DNA of 64,000 nucleotides, from positions 13,149,806 through 13,213,805 of the forward strand of contig OZ029921.1 of assembly GCA_964023275.1 (NCBI GenBank), written 5' to 3'. This document shows positions 56,150-64,000 of this stretch, in pieces. Source of the DNA: Norana najaformis. Its lineage: Eukaryota > Annelida > Clitellata > Crassiclitellata > Hormogastridae. The notes under the pieces were generated by a model that did no database searches, had not been told where the DNA came from, and worked only from the letters and a program-made list of their open reading frames with translations. Each line of letters begins with the position of its first letter. Within the stretch, counting starts at the first letter, position 1. The position numbers and the translations under genes were made by a program.

Positions 56150-56690
56150 TCATCCGAAAGCCTTTCATACCCTAAATCTCCTCTACCAGTTCTCAGCTTG
56201 CTCCAACCAACAACCTTGATTGAGAGCTGTAATCTCATTTGCTTAAAAAACACCACAAAACTCAAAAACACCACAAAAAACCGAAACATTAATTCAGCTG
56301 CAAAATCCACCTATTTGTCTCATTTGGTCTCTGTATGCTCCTCTTCTTCCAAGTTGTTATGGCAGGTGGCAAACTATGTCCTACACCGTAACAAATGCAA
56401 TGTATTACCAAGCTATTCACTGCACTCTTCCCTTGCCTACAGGTTCTTGCGCTTCGTTTTTGACAAGATCTCGGCCCAGACACTCGATTTTGCCAACATT
56501 GCCTCATCCAAAAGCCTTTCATACCCTAAATCTCTACCAGTTTTCAGCTTGCTCCAACCAACAACCTTGATTGAGATCTGTAATCTCATTTGCTTATTCC
56601 CTGATAAACAATGTGCCTTGGACCTCATTCCTACTGCCCATTTAAAAAATGCTTCGAATTCTTGGGCCCAATTATCACATCCATAGTCAA
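56150..56690 (+). mobile_element. CR1/L2-like LINE, linker to RT start
   Basis: The plus strand, one open frame of about 185 codons, contains SSSSKLLWQVANYVLHRNKC, LAYRFLRFVFDKISAQTLDF, SLLQPTTLIEICNLICLFPD and KQCALDLIPTAHLKNASN. This pattern (K.LW...N..LHR, F..FF..KI, PDKQC.LDPIPT..LK) is the region between endonuclease and RT in CR1/L2 elements. It stops before the RT core. Confidence 0.8.
56151..56596. repeat. 95-bp direct repeat, 354-bp period, within the LINE
   Basis: CATCC.AAAGCCTTTCATAC and the next ~75 bases to CTCATTTGCTTA occur at 56,151-56,246 and 56,505-56,596. The first copy sits where this segment does not belong in the ORF order, so it is a duplication, not part of the original element. 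Confidence 0.9.
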
Positions 56691-57833
56691 CTTCTCTCTC
56701 ACTGAAGGCTGCTGTATCTTTTAGACAGAACAAGTTAAATACAATAGTGTGGCATGTGTCCTTCATCAAACTGTGTTTTACATTCTGCTGAGGTGGGGTA
56801 AATATATGTTACTAATATGCAGTGTTTCTTCAGCTATTATTAGATTACCACTTTATCATGGCTGGTTTGGTAGGTACAACTGTTGTGAATGCACCATTCA
56901 TTTCTTCAGCACTCACTTCACAATCTGTGTGGTAAACAAATCTCTGACAGTTATTTACATTAGGTAGGAGTGGTCAAACTTTGCAATACATTCATGGTTT
57001 GCTAAGGCAGAGGGCAAAGAAGTGGTTTATCCCTTAGGTGAAAACGTGAAAATTATCTCTCATGGCAAGATAGATTTTAAGCTAGGCATCTCCAGGTAAA
57101 GTTGTCATCCAATAACCATGACAGATGTATTTTACAATTCCTCAAAGCAAAAGAAAAGTGTAAAATAGTCATGGATGTCTGCTTTGTTTACATCTGAGCA
57201 TCATTAGCTTAGCACTTGGAGCACTGCATTCAGTACACAATTATTACCATGCCGATTAGGTTCAGCTACAACTTGAGGCAGCAATTTTTGCTGTAAAAGT
57301 ACAAAATTATATCAAATGCCAACAAATCTATCATATCAGCAAGCAGGTCACCAGCCTTCATCGAAAGATGGCTAACACCATCAGTATAGCTAATCCAGCA
57401 TCATCTAACATCGCTACTGGTACTGCTTTCATTATCATTTGAAAAGTTCTACAAATTGTTGGTCCTGTTACTCATAAAAGTGCAAAATCCTTCAAAATTA
57501 CCTCTACATCCAACTCTGAATTGCCGAAAATCATACCCCAAAATTTCGTCTTCGTTTGCCATCGCAGTCATAAAATGCAATCGTAAAAGATCGCCGACTA
57601 TCAAGCCTAATATCTCCACAACTTTCCCAAGTGTCAATAACCAATGGGAAATTGAAGCTTATTTATTGTCTAAGTACGTCTAAGTAAATCTTGTTCTAGC
57701 ACCTACTCGTAATTGTAGACTGCATGGTAATAAAGTCAGCGAGACAAGGAAGAAATTGATAAAGAAATCAAGATATTTTTGTCCCACATGTGATGTTGGA
57801 CTATTCTGTTATTATTCCCAGTTCAAAGGATTA
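56691..57833. other. intron sequence, nothing recognised
   Basis: ORFs at 56,749-56,967 and 57,449-57,683 are not recognised and overlap antisense ones. No feature supported. Confidence 0.45.
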
Positions 57834-58165
57834 CACTGGTCAACAAATAAAAAAGATTTTTTTTTGCCAAGGATATTTCAGCAAATCTTTGGTATTTTGG
57901 GGTTGCTGAATTCAAAAATGACAGTGGTTTTCTCAGTTTGGCTCTAGTTCATGAGATACTGGACACCTGCCCTAAATTCATAGTGGGAATTTGTATAAAG
58001 AGTGTTACAAGTCAGAACAAAGTCGATTAACTGTAATTAAATTAAAATAACTGTGAAGTTGAACTATGTTCTACAGAAAGTACAAATAAAAGGAAACAAA
58101 TAAATTAAATAAAAATGAAAAATAAGCAACAAAATATCTTCATTTTGTTTCTTTTTCAGAGAAAT

Positions 58166-60019
58166 ATGAGTTCTTCACGAAGAGGCTGCTTAAACAATCC
58201 TAATGTATTCTGCTACATTTGTTGGGAATACTGTCTGGAGAAACATAGGAAAAACATCACAGACTTTGTGAAGCAAGCTTATCTTGTGTATTTCCATCAC
58301 AGACTTTGTGAAGCAAGCTTATCTTGTGTATTTCCATCACAGACTTTGTGAAGCAAGCTTATCTTGTGTATTTCCATCACAGACTTTGTGAAGCAAGCTT
58401 ATCTTGTGTATTTCCATCACAGACTTTGTGAAGCAAGTTTATCTTGTGTATTTCGGAGTTGCGCTTGGAGACCAAGACAAGTCTTGGGCTCCTCATAAGT
58501 TTTGCAAAACCTGTGTTGAATGTTTACGACAGTGGACAAATAGAGAAAGGAAGAGTTTACACTTTGGTGTGCCTATGGTTTGGAGAGAGCAGAAAAACCA
58601 CCATGACGATTGTTATTTTTGTTCAGTTAAAGTGAAAGGTTTCAATCGATACAAGAAAAGCAATTGGGATTATCTGGATTTGGAATCAGCAAGGTGACCT
58701 ATTCCACAAAACGAAGAAGTTCCCATGCCAGTCTTTACCACAATGCCTGACCTTCTGTTGTCAGATGTTGAAGAAAATGAGAACTTACTAAGTACCCCAA
58801 TAGATAGCAGTGGAAGTGAATATGAAGGAAGCATTTCAACACCTCAGCAGTTCTCCCAACAAGAACTCAATGACCTCATACAGGATCTCAATCTGTCAAA
58901 GCAAGCTTCTGAACTTTTAGCATCACCTCTAAAAGAAAAGAACTGTCTTCAGTCAGAAGCTAAAATAACACCTTATCGGACAAGAGAGGCAGAACTTCCT
59001 CCTTACTTCAGCCAAGAATGAAGAACTTGTATACTGCAATAACATCCCTGAACTTCTTCTTCAAATGGGACTGGAATATCGACCAGAAGATTGGAGGTTC
59101 TTAATAGACACTTCCAAGAGAAGCTTGAAATGTGTTTTATCGCACAATAGTAACCGATATTCATCTCTTCCAATTGCACACTCAACAAAGCTGAAAGAAG
59201 AATATGAAAATATCAAAATGGTCTTGTAGAAGCTCTGTTATAATGAACACCAGTTGTCTATTTGTGCTGATCTAAAAACGGTCAATTTCTTGCTTGGGCA
59301 GCAAACGGGATATACGAAGTACCCTTGCTTCATCTGTTTGTGGGATAGTAGGGCAAAGCAAGATCATTGGAAAAAAGTGACATGGCCTTCAAGAGAAAAC
59401 ATGGATGTAGGTGCAGCGAACATCATTAGGGAGCCATTGGTTGACAGGGAAAAAATCATTCTCCCACCACTCCATATAAAGCTCGGACTAATGAAACAAT
59501 TCGTGAAGGCCCTGGACAAACATGGCGATTGTTTCAAATACATTTGTAGATCGTTTCCTGGACTAAGTATGGAAAAAGTAAAAGCTGGAATCTTTGATGG
59601 CCCTCAGATTCGTAAACTTATCATGGATTCTGATTTCACCAAATGTATGAATGGTACTGAAGCTTCTGCATGGTGCAGTTTTGTCTTAGTTGTGCAGAAC
59701 TTCTTAGGTAACAAGAAAGCAGACAATTACGAAGAACTGGTGCAAAATATGCTGACAAACTTATAAAATTTTGGTACTAATATGAGCATAATTAAGCACA
59801 CTTTCTCCATAGCCACTTAAACAGATTTCCATATAATCTTGGAGATTTTAGTGAGGAACAAGGTGAAAGGTTTCACCAAGATATCAAGGTCATGGAGGAA
59901 AGGTATCAAGGTAGATGGTACAGACACATGATGGCAGACTATTGCTGGAGCCTCCAACGTGATTGTCCTGAAAACCGACATAACAGGAAATCATACAAAC
60001 AATGTTTTACTATGCATTA
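58166..60019 (+). pseudogene. multicopy MSSSRRG-type protein, candidate transposase, multiply broken
   Basis: From the ATG at 58,166: MSSSRRGCLNNPNVFCYICW (N-terminal CxxC), KHRKNITDFVKQAYLVYF, then a five-fold 40-bp repeat which shifts the frame, then GVALGDQDKSWAPHKFCKTC and HHDDCYFC (a second paired Cys/His group). An in-frame TGA at 58,695 follows LESAR. Next are SSGSEYEGSISTPQQFSQQE, a 2-base insertion near 59,020, a TAG at 59,227, then one long frame to 59,766: SICADLKTVNFLLGQQTGYT, CFICLWDSRAKQDHW, LPPLHIKLGLMKQFVKALDK, FPGLSMEKVKAGIFDGPQIR. After another shift, LGDFSEEQGERFHQDIKVME and ADYCWSLQRDC end near 60,019. I see D (CADLK), D (LWDSR) and E (EEQGERFHQD) as possible catalytic residues; this is inference. 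At least five lesions, so not functional. Confidence 0.82.
58255..58454. repeat. five tandem copies of a 40-bp unit in coding sequence
   Basis: The unit (CATCACAGACTTTGTGAAGC plus AAGCTTATCTTGTGTATTTC) is repeated exactly five times; only the fifth has one change (AAGTTT). One unit encodes ITDFVKQAYLVYF of the original protein. Four extra copies add 160 bp (not a multiple of 3), so the expansion destroys the reading frame. Near identity means it is very recent. Confidence 0.97.
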
Positions 60020-60603
60020 ATTGTGATTATCTCAACCACCTTACCACGTTTAAATATTATTAGACGGTAGACAATGCCATTACATATCTTATGTGTGCAC
60101 TTTGGTACAAAATTTGAAACGTTTCAATGTGATTTGTTAGTGTGCTCCACCTAACCACTACGTTATCATAATTATTAGAATAACTCAAAAACTAGAGCCA
60201 ATTCATCAAAACCGACTCCATATTCGGAATCAGCACCACAAATTTACCCTAAAATAGGTCTAATATATCTGGCAGTGAGATCAGTGTTGACCAGTGTTAT
60301 CATTCTAGCAAAATTATTTCCCCAAGAGCTGGTTGTTAACCCCATAGGGTATGCCTCTGTTAAGGGGTTAAGATGCACCTATTCAAAACTGTTACAGTCA
60401 TGTTCCTGTGCCTTTTGAGATGTTCTGAAAAGGTACAATCTGCAGACATATACACTAATACAAGCTTTCTAACCCATTTATGTGAAACAGGATCATGAAA
60501 TGCCTCTTCAACAGGAAAACAGTGCAAAGTGTGCTAATATTTAATCTCAATATCATAGCTGAAAAGACAAATTTATATGTATTTTAAAGGACAATAACTT
60601 TAC

Positions 60604-60705
60604 CTGCTGAGACCAAGTAAGTTGGTTTTTGTTTCCGTTTTCCTTGCTTGTTCTGCTCTGAACAAAGTAGGCAAACAGCTGTGCCATCAACATGGTACTG
60701 CTTGT
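60604..60705 (-). CDS. membrane-protein gene, second exon in window
   Basis: Acceptor GTTTTTGTCTTTGACAG precedes 60,705 and donor GTAAAG follows 60,604 on the minus strand. The 102-bp exon gives 34 codons in phase 0: TSSTMLMAQLFAYFVQSRTS (part of a helix) and a polar KENGNKNQLTWSQQ loop. The other frame has a paired-Cys look (YHVDGTAVCLLCSEQ) but would not join in phase with the neighbours. The exon is about 300 bp from the CACTG transposon's right end. Confidence 0.75.
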
Positions 60706-61514
60706 CTGTCAAAGACAAAAACAAAACCTCAACAAAAACAAATCTACAGATTTGGGAAAAATAAAGACCTAAAACTGTAAACTGTTATAGCTGGCACTTA
60801 AATGATTAACCCTGGAGTGTGAATTAATTATAAAGCCCAGACGGTAAAGTCCAGTTAAATTTTACATCATGACATCAAAAGTTTGAATTATTTTATGATT
60901 TCACAGAAAACATCTTCATGTTGTACTTTTTAAAACTTTGCCAACAATTAAGCTAGAAACACATTTCTAGCATCAGAATGTTCACAAATGTGTCCTCTTT
61001 TATATGTATAAATCTATTTTATGAACAATATTGGGAAATCATGTTCTTATCTTGAACCAATAAGCACTCAGTTTATTCAAGTGAAAACCCTGTGTCATGA
61101 AGTTTTTTAAGTTTAAAGATAACGACAATAGCTGTGTTATGAATTTAATACTGAATAAGGCACAGAACAAATTTTTTAAATGGGATTATAAATTACCCCA
61201 AAAATCAAAATTTTCTATATGCACTAGTAAGCTCCAATTTTGCACTTAAACGATAACAATAAGTAACACAATTTTTGTGCCTGGGTGGTAAGTGTTATTT
61301 CTTACATGCTCATGCCTCAAAAGTATAGAAAATGGCTGTTATTCCCATCAAACTTTGCTTTTGTGACTAGGACAATGATATTCCGAAACTCACCTATTTC
61401 CAATGAAGAAACGGGTGAATTTGCGTGTTTCCGTGCAAATAAAGTAAAAAAACCAACATATGAGTCAATATTAGCATGTATTTATACTACAGTTATACAA
61501 AAATGATAACAGAT
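60706..61514. other. intron sequence, nothing recognised
   Basis: AT-rich. The plus ORF 61,285-61,506 overlaps the 3' flank of the protein fragment on the minus strand and is not recognised. Confidence 0.45.
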
Positions 61515-61690
61515 TTAGAAATGAGCAGTTTTTCGAGATTTATGATTACACTGTAAATCACTTTCACGAATCAGCCCCCAAATGTAGTCTCCTATCATGT
61601 TCTCGTTATTCTGTCTTTGGTAGCAACATTCAAAGTCCAGTATATCCTGGTGGAAGCGCTCATCTTGCTCTTCCGAGTACACTCCTATGT
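61515..61690 (-). pseudogene. C-terminal fragment of MASRGCK-type protein family
   Basis: The minus strand reads GVYSEEQDERFHQDILDFEC, NNENMIGDYIWGLIRESDLQ and KSRKTAHF before a stop at 61,515. SEEQxERFHQD and xDYxWxL align with SEEQGERFHQD and ADYCWSL at 59.85 kb, but the rest follows the sister family to which the 5.6-kb exon belongs. It is cut off at about 61,690 where a plus-strand LINE begins. Confidence 0.75.
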
Positions 61691-61995
61691 TCTCCTTCTT
61701 CATCAAATGCATTAGATCGCCTTCAGGAACTTCACTGGCTTCCTGTTGAATGGCATATTAAGTGTAACATTGCATGCTTGACCTTTCATTGTAGGATTAC
61801 GTGCCTCTAGCTGCTGTGCTCCTCGTATTTGGATTCATCTACCCCAAAAGGTTCAACTTGCAAACTTGCTATCATCTTTTAAATCACTTGTTAAGACTCG
61901 CTACTTTACCCTGGCTTTTGCATGATTCCATCTTGGTCTGTAGCAAACATACATCTGCGTCTCAGATTCAGATGTACTGACATTGTGCACGTAAT
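61690..61995 (+). mobile_element. LINE 3' end (ATIHLRLRF type)
   Basis: CTTCTTCATCAAATGCATTA at about 61,697 and the following bases (ELHWLPVEWHIKCNIACLTF) match the reverse complement of 42,130 downward in the LINE at 41.7-42.5 kb, to a shared end with ACATCTGCGTCTCAGATTCA near 61,950 and an AT-rich tail (AAATAAAATAAATTAATTAA). Confidence 0.85.
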
Positions 61996-62347
61996 AACTG
62001 CTTTAAATAAAATAAATTAATTAATATTCATAATAGAGTAGCCAAGAAACAAGGCTGTATTTATGACGCATAACCACAGAAAATGTAAGAATGTGTGGTG
62101 GTGTTTAAATTATGAAATGTCCTCGTTCAAAGTTCATTTTCGTGGCTAAAAGTTGTCCAAACCTGAAAATTTCAAGATATTTAAATGGATTAACATGTCT
62201 TCTTATGGCACACTAAAAAAGAAATAATATTATGAAACATATTAGTACTCAAACAAATGGTTTAAAACAATCCGGTGTTTTCCGGAGTTTTTCGTTATTG
62301 ACTCCAGCACCAGTTCAGTGAAATCCAGTAACTGACTGTATACTTAC
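61996..62347. other. intron sequence, nothing recognised
   Basis: No feature seen between the LINE end and the donor site at 62,347. Confidence 0.5.
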
Positions 62348-62491
62348 AAAAACTTTAGACATCATCAAAGTGATTGGCACAGTGCCATCTCGAGTCTCTT
62401 TAGTCCAGTACCATGTCACTCCAGAGCATATTAGCGTCACACCAAACAAACGAGCCAAAGCAACCTCTGTATCAGTCAATGTTCCCTCAGT
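62348..62491 (-). CDS. membrane-protein gene, first exon in window
   Basis: Acceptor CACATGCTTTTTAG ends at 62,492, and donor GTAAGTATA follows 62,348. The 144-bp exon has 48 codons, phase 0: TEGTLTDTEVALARLFGVTL, ICSGVTWYWTKETRDGTVPI, TLMMSKVF. One helix is likely around LARLFGVTLICSGVTWYW. It parallels the 47-codon exon at 43.35 kb. The 5' exons of the gene, which should encode the first AFP-type helix of module 1, were not found up to 64,000. Confidence 0.85.
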
Positions 62492-62499
62492 CTAAAAAG

Positions 62500-62830
62500 C
62501 ATGTGAACATCAACATTAGAACTTCACATGGAATAATTATATATTGTAACATACTACAGTGTAGACCCCTGTACGTGCAGTCGTTGGGAGACAACCAAAG
62601 GCAAGTTACAATAGTCATGGCAACTGGAGACCAATGTGTTTGCCAAGGATATTCTAGAAGACATGAGAACATAATGTCTAATTCTGTGTATGTCACGAAT
62701 ATGCATGTATGATGACTTACAAATACCATTTATATAGTTTGTGAGAGAATAGTAGAATCAAAACCAAAGCCCAACTCAAGAGCAGCATCAGTCAACTCAA
62801 CAAATGAGTCACCCAACTTTTCAACATCTA
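62500..62830 (-). mobile_element. CR1/L2-like LINE RT fragment (VELTDA subfamily)
   Basis: The minus strand reads EKLGDSFVELTDAALELGFG, FDSTILSQTI and NGICKSS plus a diverged LMSSRISLANTLVSS. The same text with differences occurs at 25,625-25,810 on the plus strand (GDSFVELTDA, DYINGICKSS, SSRISPANALVSI). It lies in the intron immediately upstream of the exon at 62,348. Confidence 0.8.
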
Positions 62831-64000
62831 CCACATATACCAAAAGTATGTGGAAAAGAGCTAAGTATTTTTCATTCCTGAAACTACATAACAAACTGAA
62901 GCTACATGGAATGTTTTGCATGTGCGCATGGAATAGCTACCGAGTACAGTGCCTGGAAAACATGAGAAATACAGTCAGTTAGCCTTCTCACTGAAAATCG
63001 TGCAACCACAGACCTAAGTTGTAAGCCTCATATCGCAGGAATATCGGACTGGGCACTACTAGGTCTGACGATCTGAACTTGAACATGTCTCTTGTCTTGA
63101 GGCATGTTTGTCTACATACTAGTTAAAAATTAACAAAATCTGAGATGGTAAAGAGGGGATCAATGGTTGAGTTGACATGGAATGATCCTATGACAAATTC
63201 TTTGAAAATTACACCATGGTGATTAATTGCTGTTGGTAGAGACCATGTAAATTATGATCACACTGATTTTAAAAACATTAATTAAAGTGGTGAATGTTTT
63301 CCTCTATAAAGCCCAACAGCCAACATCATACCCAGATTCCTCTGCTTGAACCAGGGCTTCTGATGGCTGGAACTTGTCTATTCTCTTCAGGCTGTTTTAT
63401 TCCTAACTCTTCTGAATTCAGAAAAGCACCCAACAACTTCGGTAGTAGCCCAATAAATGTCACCTTCCTGCAGCCCGCTTACTACAAACAGATTGTTTAT
63501 ATGCTCAACTCAACCAATGCCTCCCACCCGACCATCTCATAATTGGCTGAAATTTTAACCAAATGTTGCAAGATGTATTGGACGGAAAAGCCCAAACATT
63601 TTCTGCAATATTTAAGATACTTTCCAAGATATTGTTGATTCTGTGACCCCACCCTCCAAAGGCATTTCGCAAAACTTTGAGATGTCCACTTTTTGAGAAT
63701 TGAGATCTCCAGAGCCGTTAGACCAATTCAAATGATTTTTTTCTGTTGTAGAGTTTCTTGCGCATATTACAAAAGTATAATTATTATTGCGTGTCCTATG
63801 ATTTCAGCTGTATTAAATGTCAAAAGTGCCTTCGTATTCATTTTATTTCTAAATTTTGAAATATTCAGTGATCAATATCTTCACATATACCAGGCACAAT
63901 GCAGACAATTTTTACATGCATACTGTCGATGTGGCTGGCAATTACTTGGCAGAGTTTTACTTGATTGCTTATTCACATCTGCTAGACATAGAAAGTCAAA
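62831..64000. other. unassigned right end of window
   Basis: The plus ORF 63,294-63,542 (82 codons) is not recognised. From 63,550 the text resembles unclassified dispersed repeats. No exon of the minus-strand gene could be supported here. Confidence 0.45.

Larger units (their letters stand above)
57834..60296 (+). mobile_element. 2.46-kb DNA transposon with CACTGGTCAACA termini
   Basis: CACTGGTCAACA at 57,834-57,845 and TGTTGACCAGTG at 60,285-60,296 are perfect 12-bp inverted repeats, each flanked by TTA (57,831-57,833 and 60,297-60,299). Ends starting CACTG with 3-bp duplications fit the CMC (CACTA/Mirage/Chapaev) superfamily. The only gene inside is the broken MSSSRRG-type protein gene, on the plus strand, preceded by an intron-acceptor-like TTTCTTTTTCAG at 58,159. 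So that widespread multicopy gene appears to be the transposon's own gene. Superfamily placement is by termini only. Confidence 0.8.

Noticed and set aside
58255..58454. CRISPR-like or satellite array
   Set aside because: Units are contiguous, without spacers, and derive from the coding sequence of the transposon gene.
60604..60705. Reading the 60.6-kb exon as a zinc-finger-like stretch (YHVDGTAVCLLCSEQ)
   Set aside because: Neighbouring exons are phase 0, and this frame would not join them; the hydrophobic frame was preferred. Transcript data could reverse this.
34070..62491. Naming the membrane-protein gene TP53I11
   Set aside because: The likeness is in helix order and short motifs only, and this protein has two modules; no symbol is justified.

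Overview
This window reads as nuclear DNA from a non-vertebrate animal; I cannot name the species. It is AT-rich and gene-poor. Spliced exons with consensus splice sites lie kilobases apart, and most of the rest is decayed transposable elements: non-LTR retrotransposons of the CR1/L2 and RTE/Proto2-like types, piggyBac-like elements, a CACTG-terminated DNA transposon and a TA-flanked MITE. There are no bacterial operons, CRISPR arrays or rRNA/tRNA genes.

Left part (1-28.6 kb). Mostly retrotransposon fragments on both strands, plus two lone protein fragments of repeat families. At 16.2-21.7 kb an unclassified repeat occurs as an inverted pair. The right copy was split by a young 5'-truncated reverse-transcriptase element with a perfect 12-bp target-site duplication and an unbroken ORF. 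Next to it is an intact single-exon ORF for a ~599-residue coiled-coil protein (22,267-24,063, +), the best candidate here for an intronless host gene. A complete 1.65-kb piggyBac-like element (26,807-28,457) with 16-bp TIRs and a TTAG duplication sits inside a SINE-like repeat; a second copy of that repeat at 44.6 kb shows the empty site.

Right part (34-62.5 kb). Five phase-0 exons on the minus strand (62,348-62,491; 60,604-60,705; 48,665-48,859; 43,354-43,494; 34,070-34,258) assemble into the last 256 residues of a multi-pass membrane protein. The exons look like two tandem copies of one four-helix module; the 5' end lies beyond base 64,000. Its introns hold an RTE-like element split by an almost complete L2-like LINE, piggyBac derivatives with a tandem ~375-bp unit, and a 2.46-kb TIR transposon (57,834-60,296) carrying the wreck of a widespread multicopy invertebrate protein gene.

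Common themes: at least five copies of one L2-like LINE family share a 3' terminus (GGGAGCGCCTCTGA... then a GATTACA-type tail); at least seven copies of a piggyBac 3' module share AGATAAAATGCTAAAGAATG; nested insertions give relative ages. The octamer TAGGCCTA occurs 8 times in the first 24.4 kb and I saw none afterwards.
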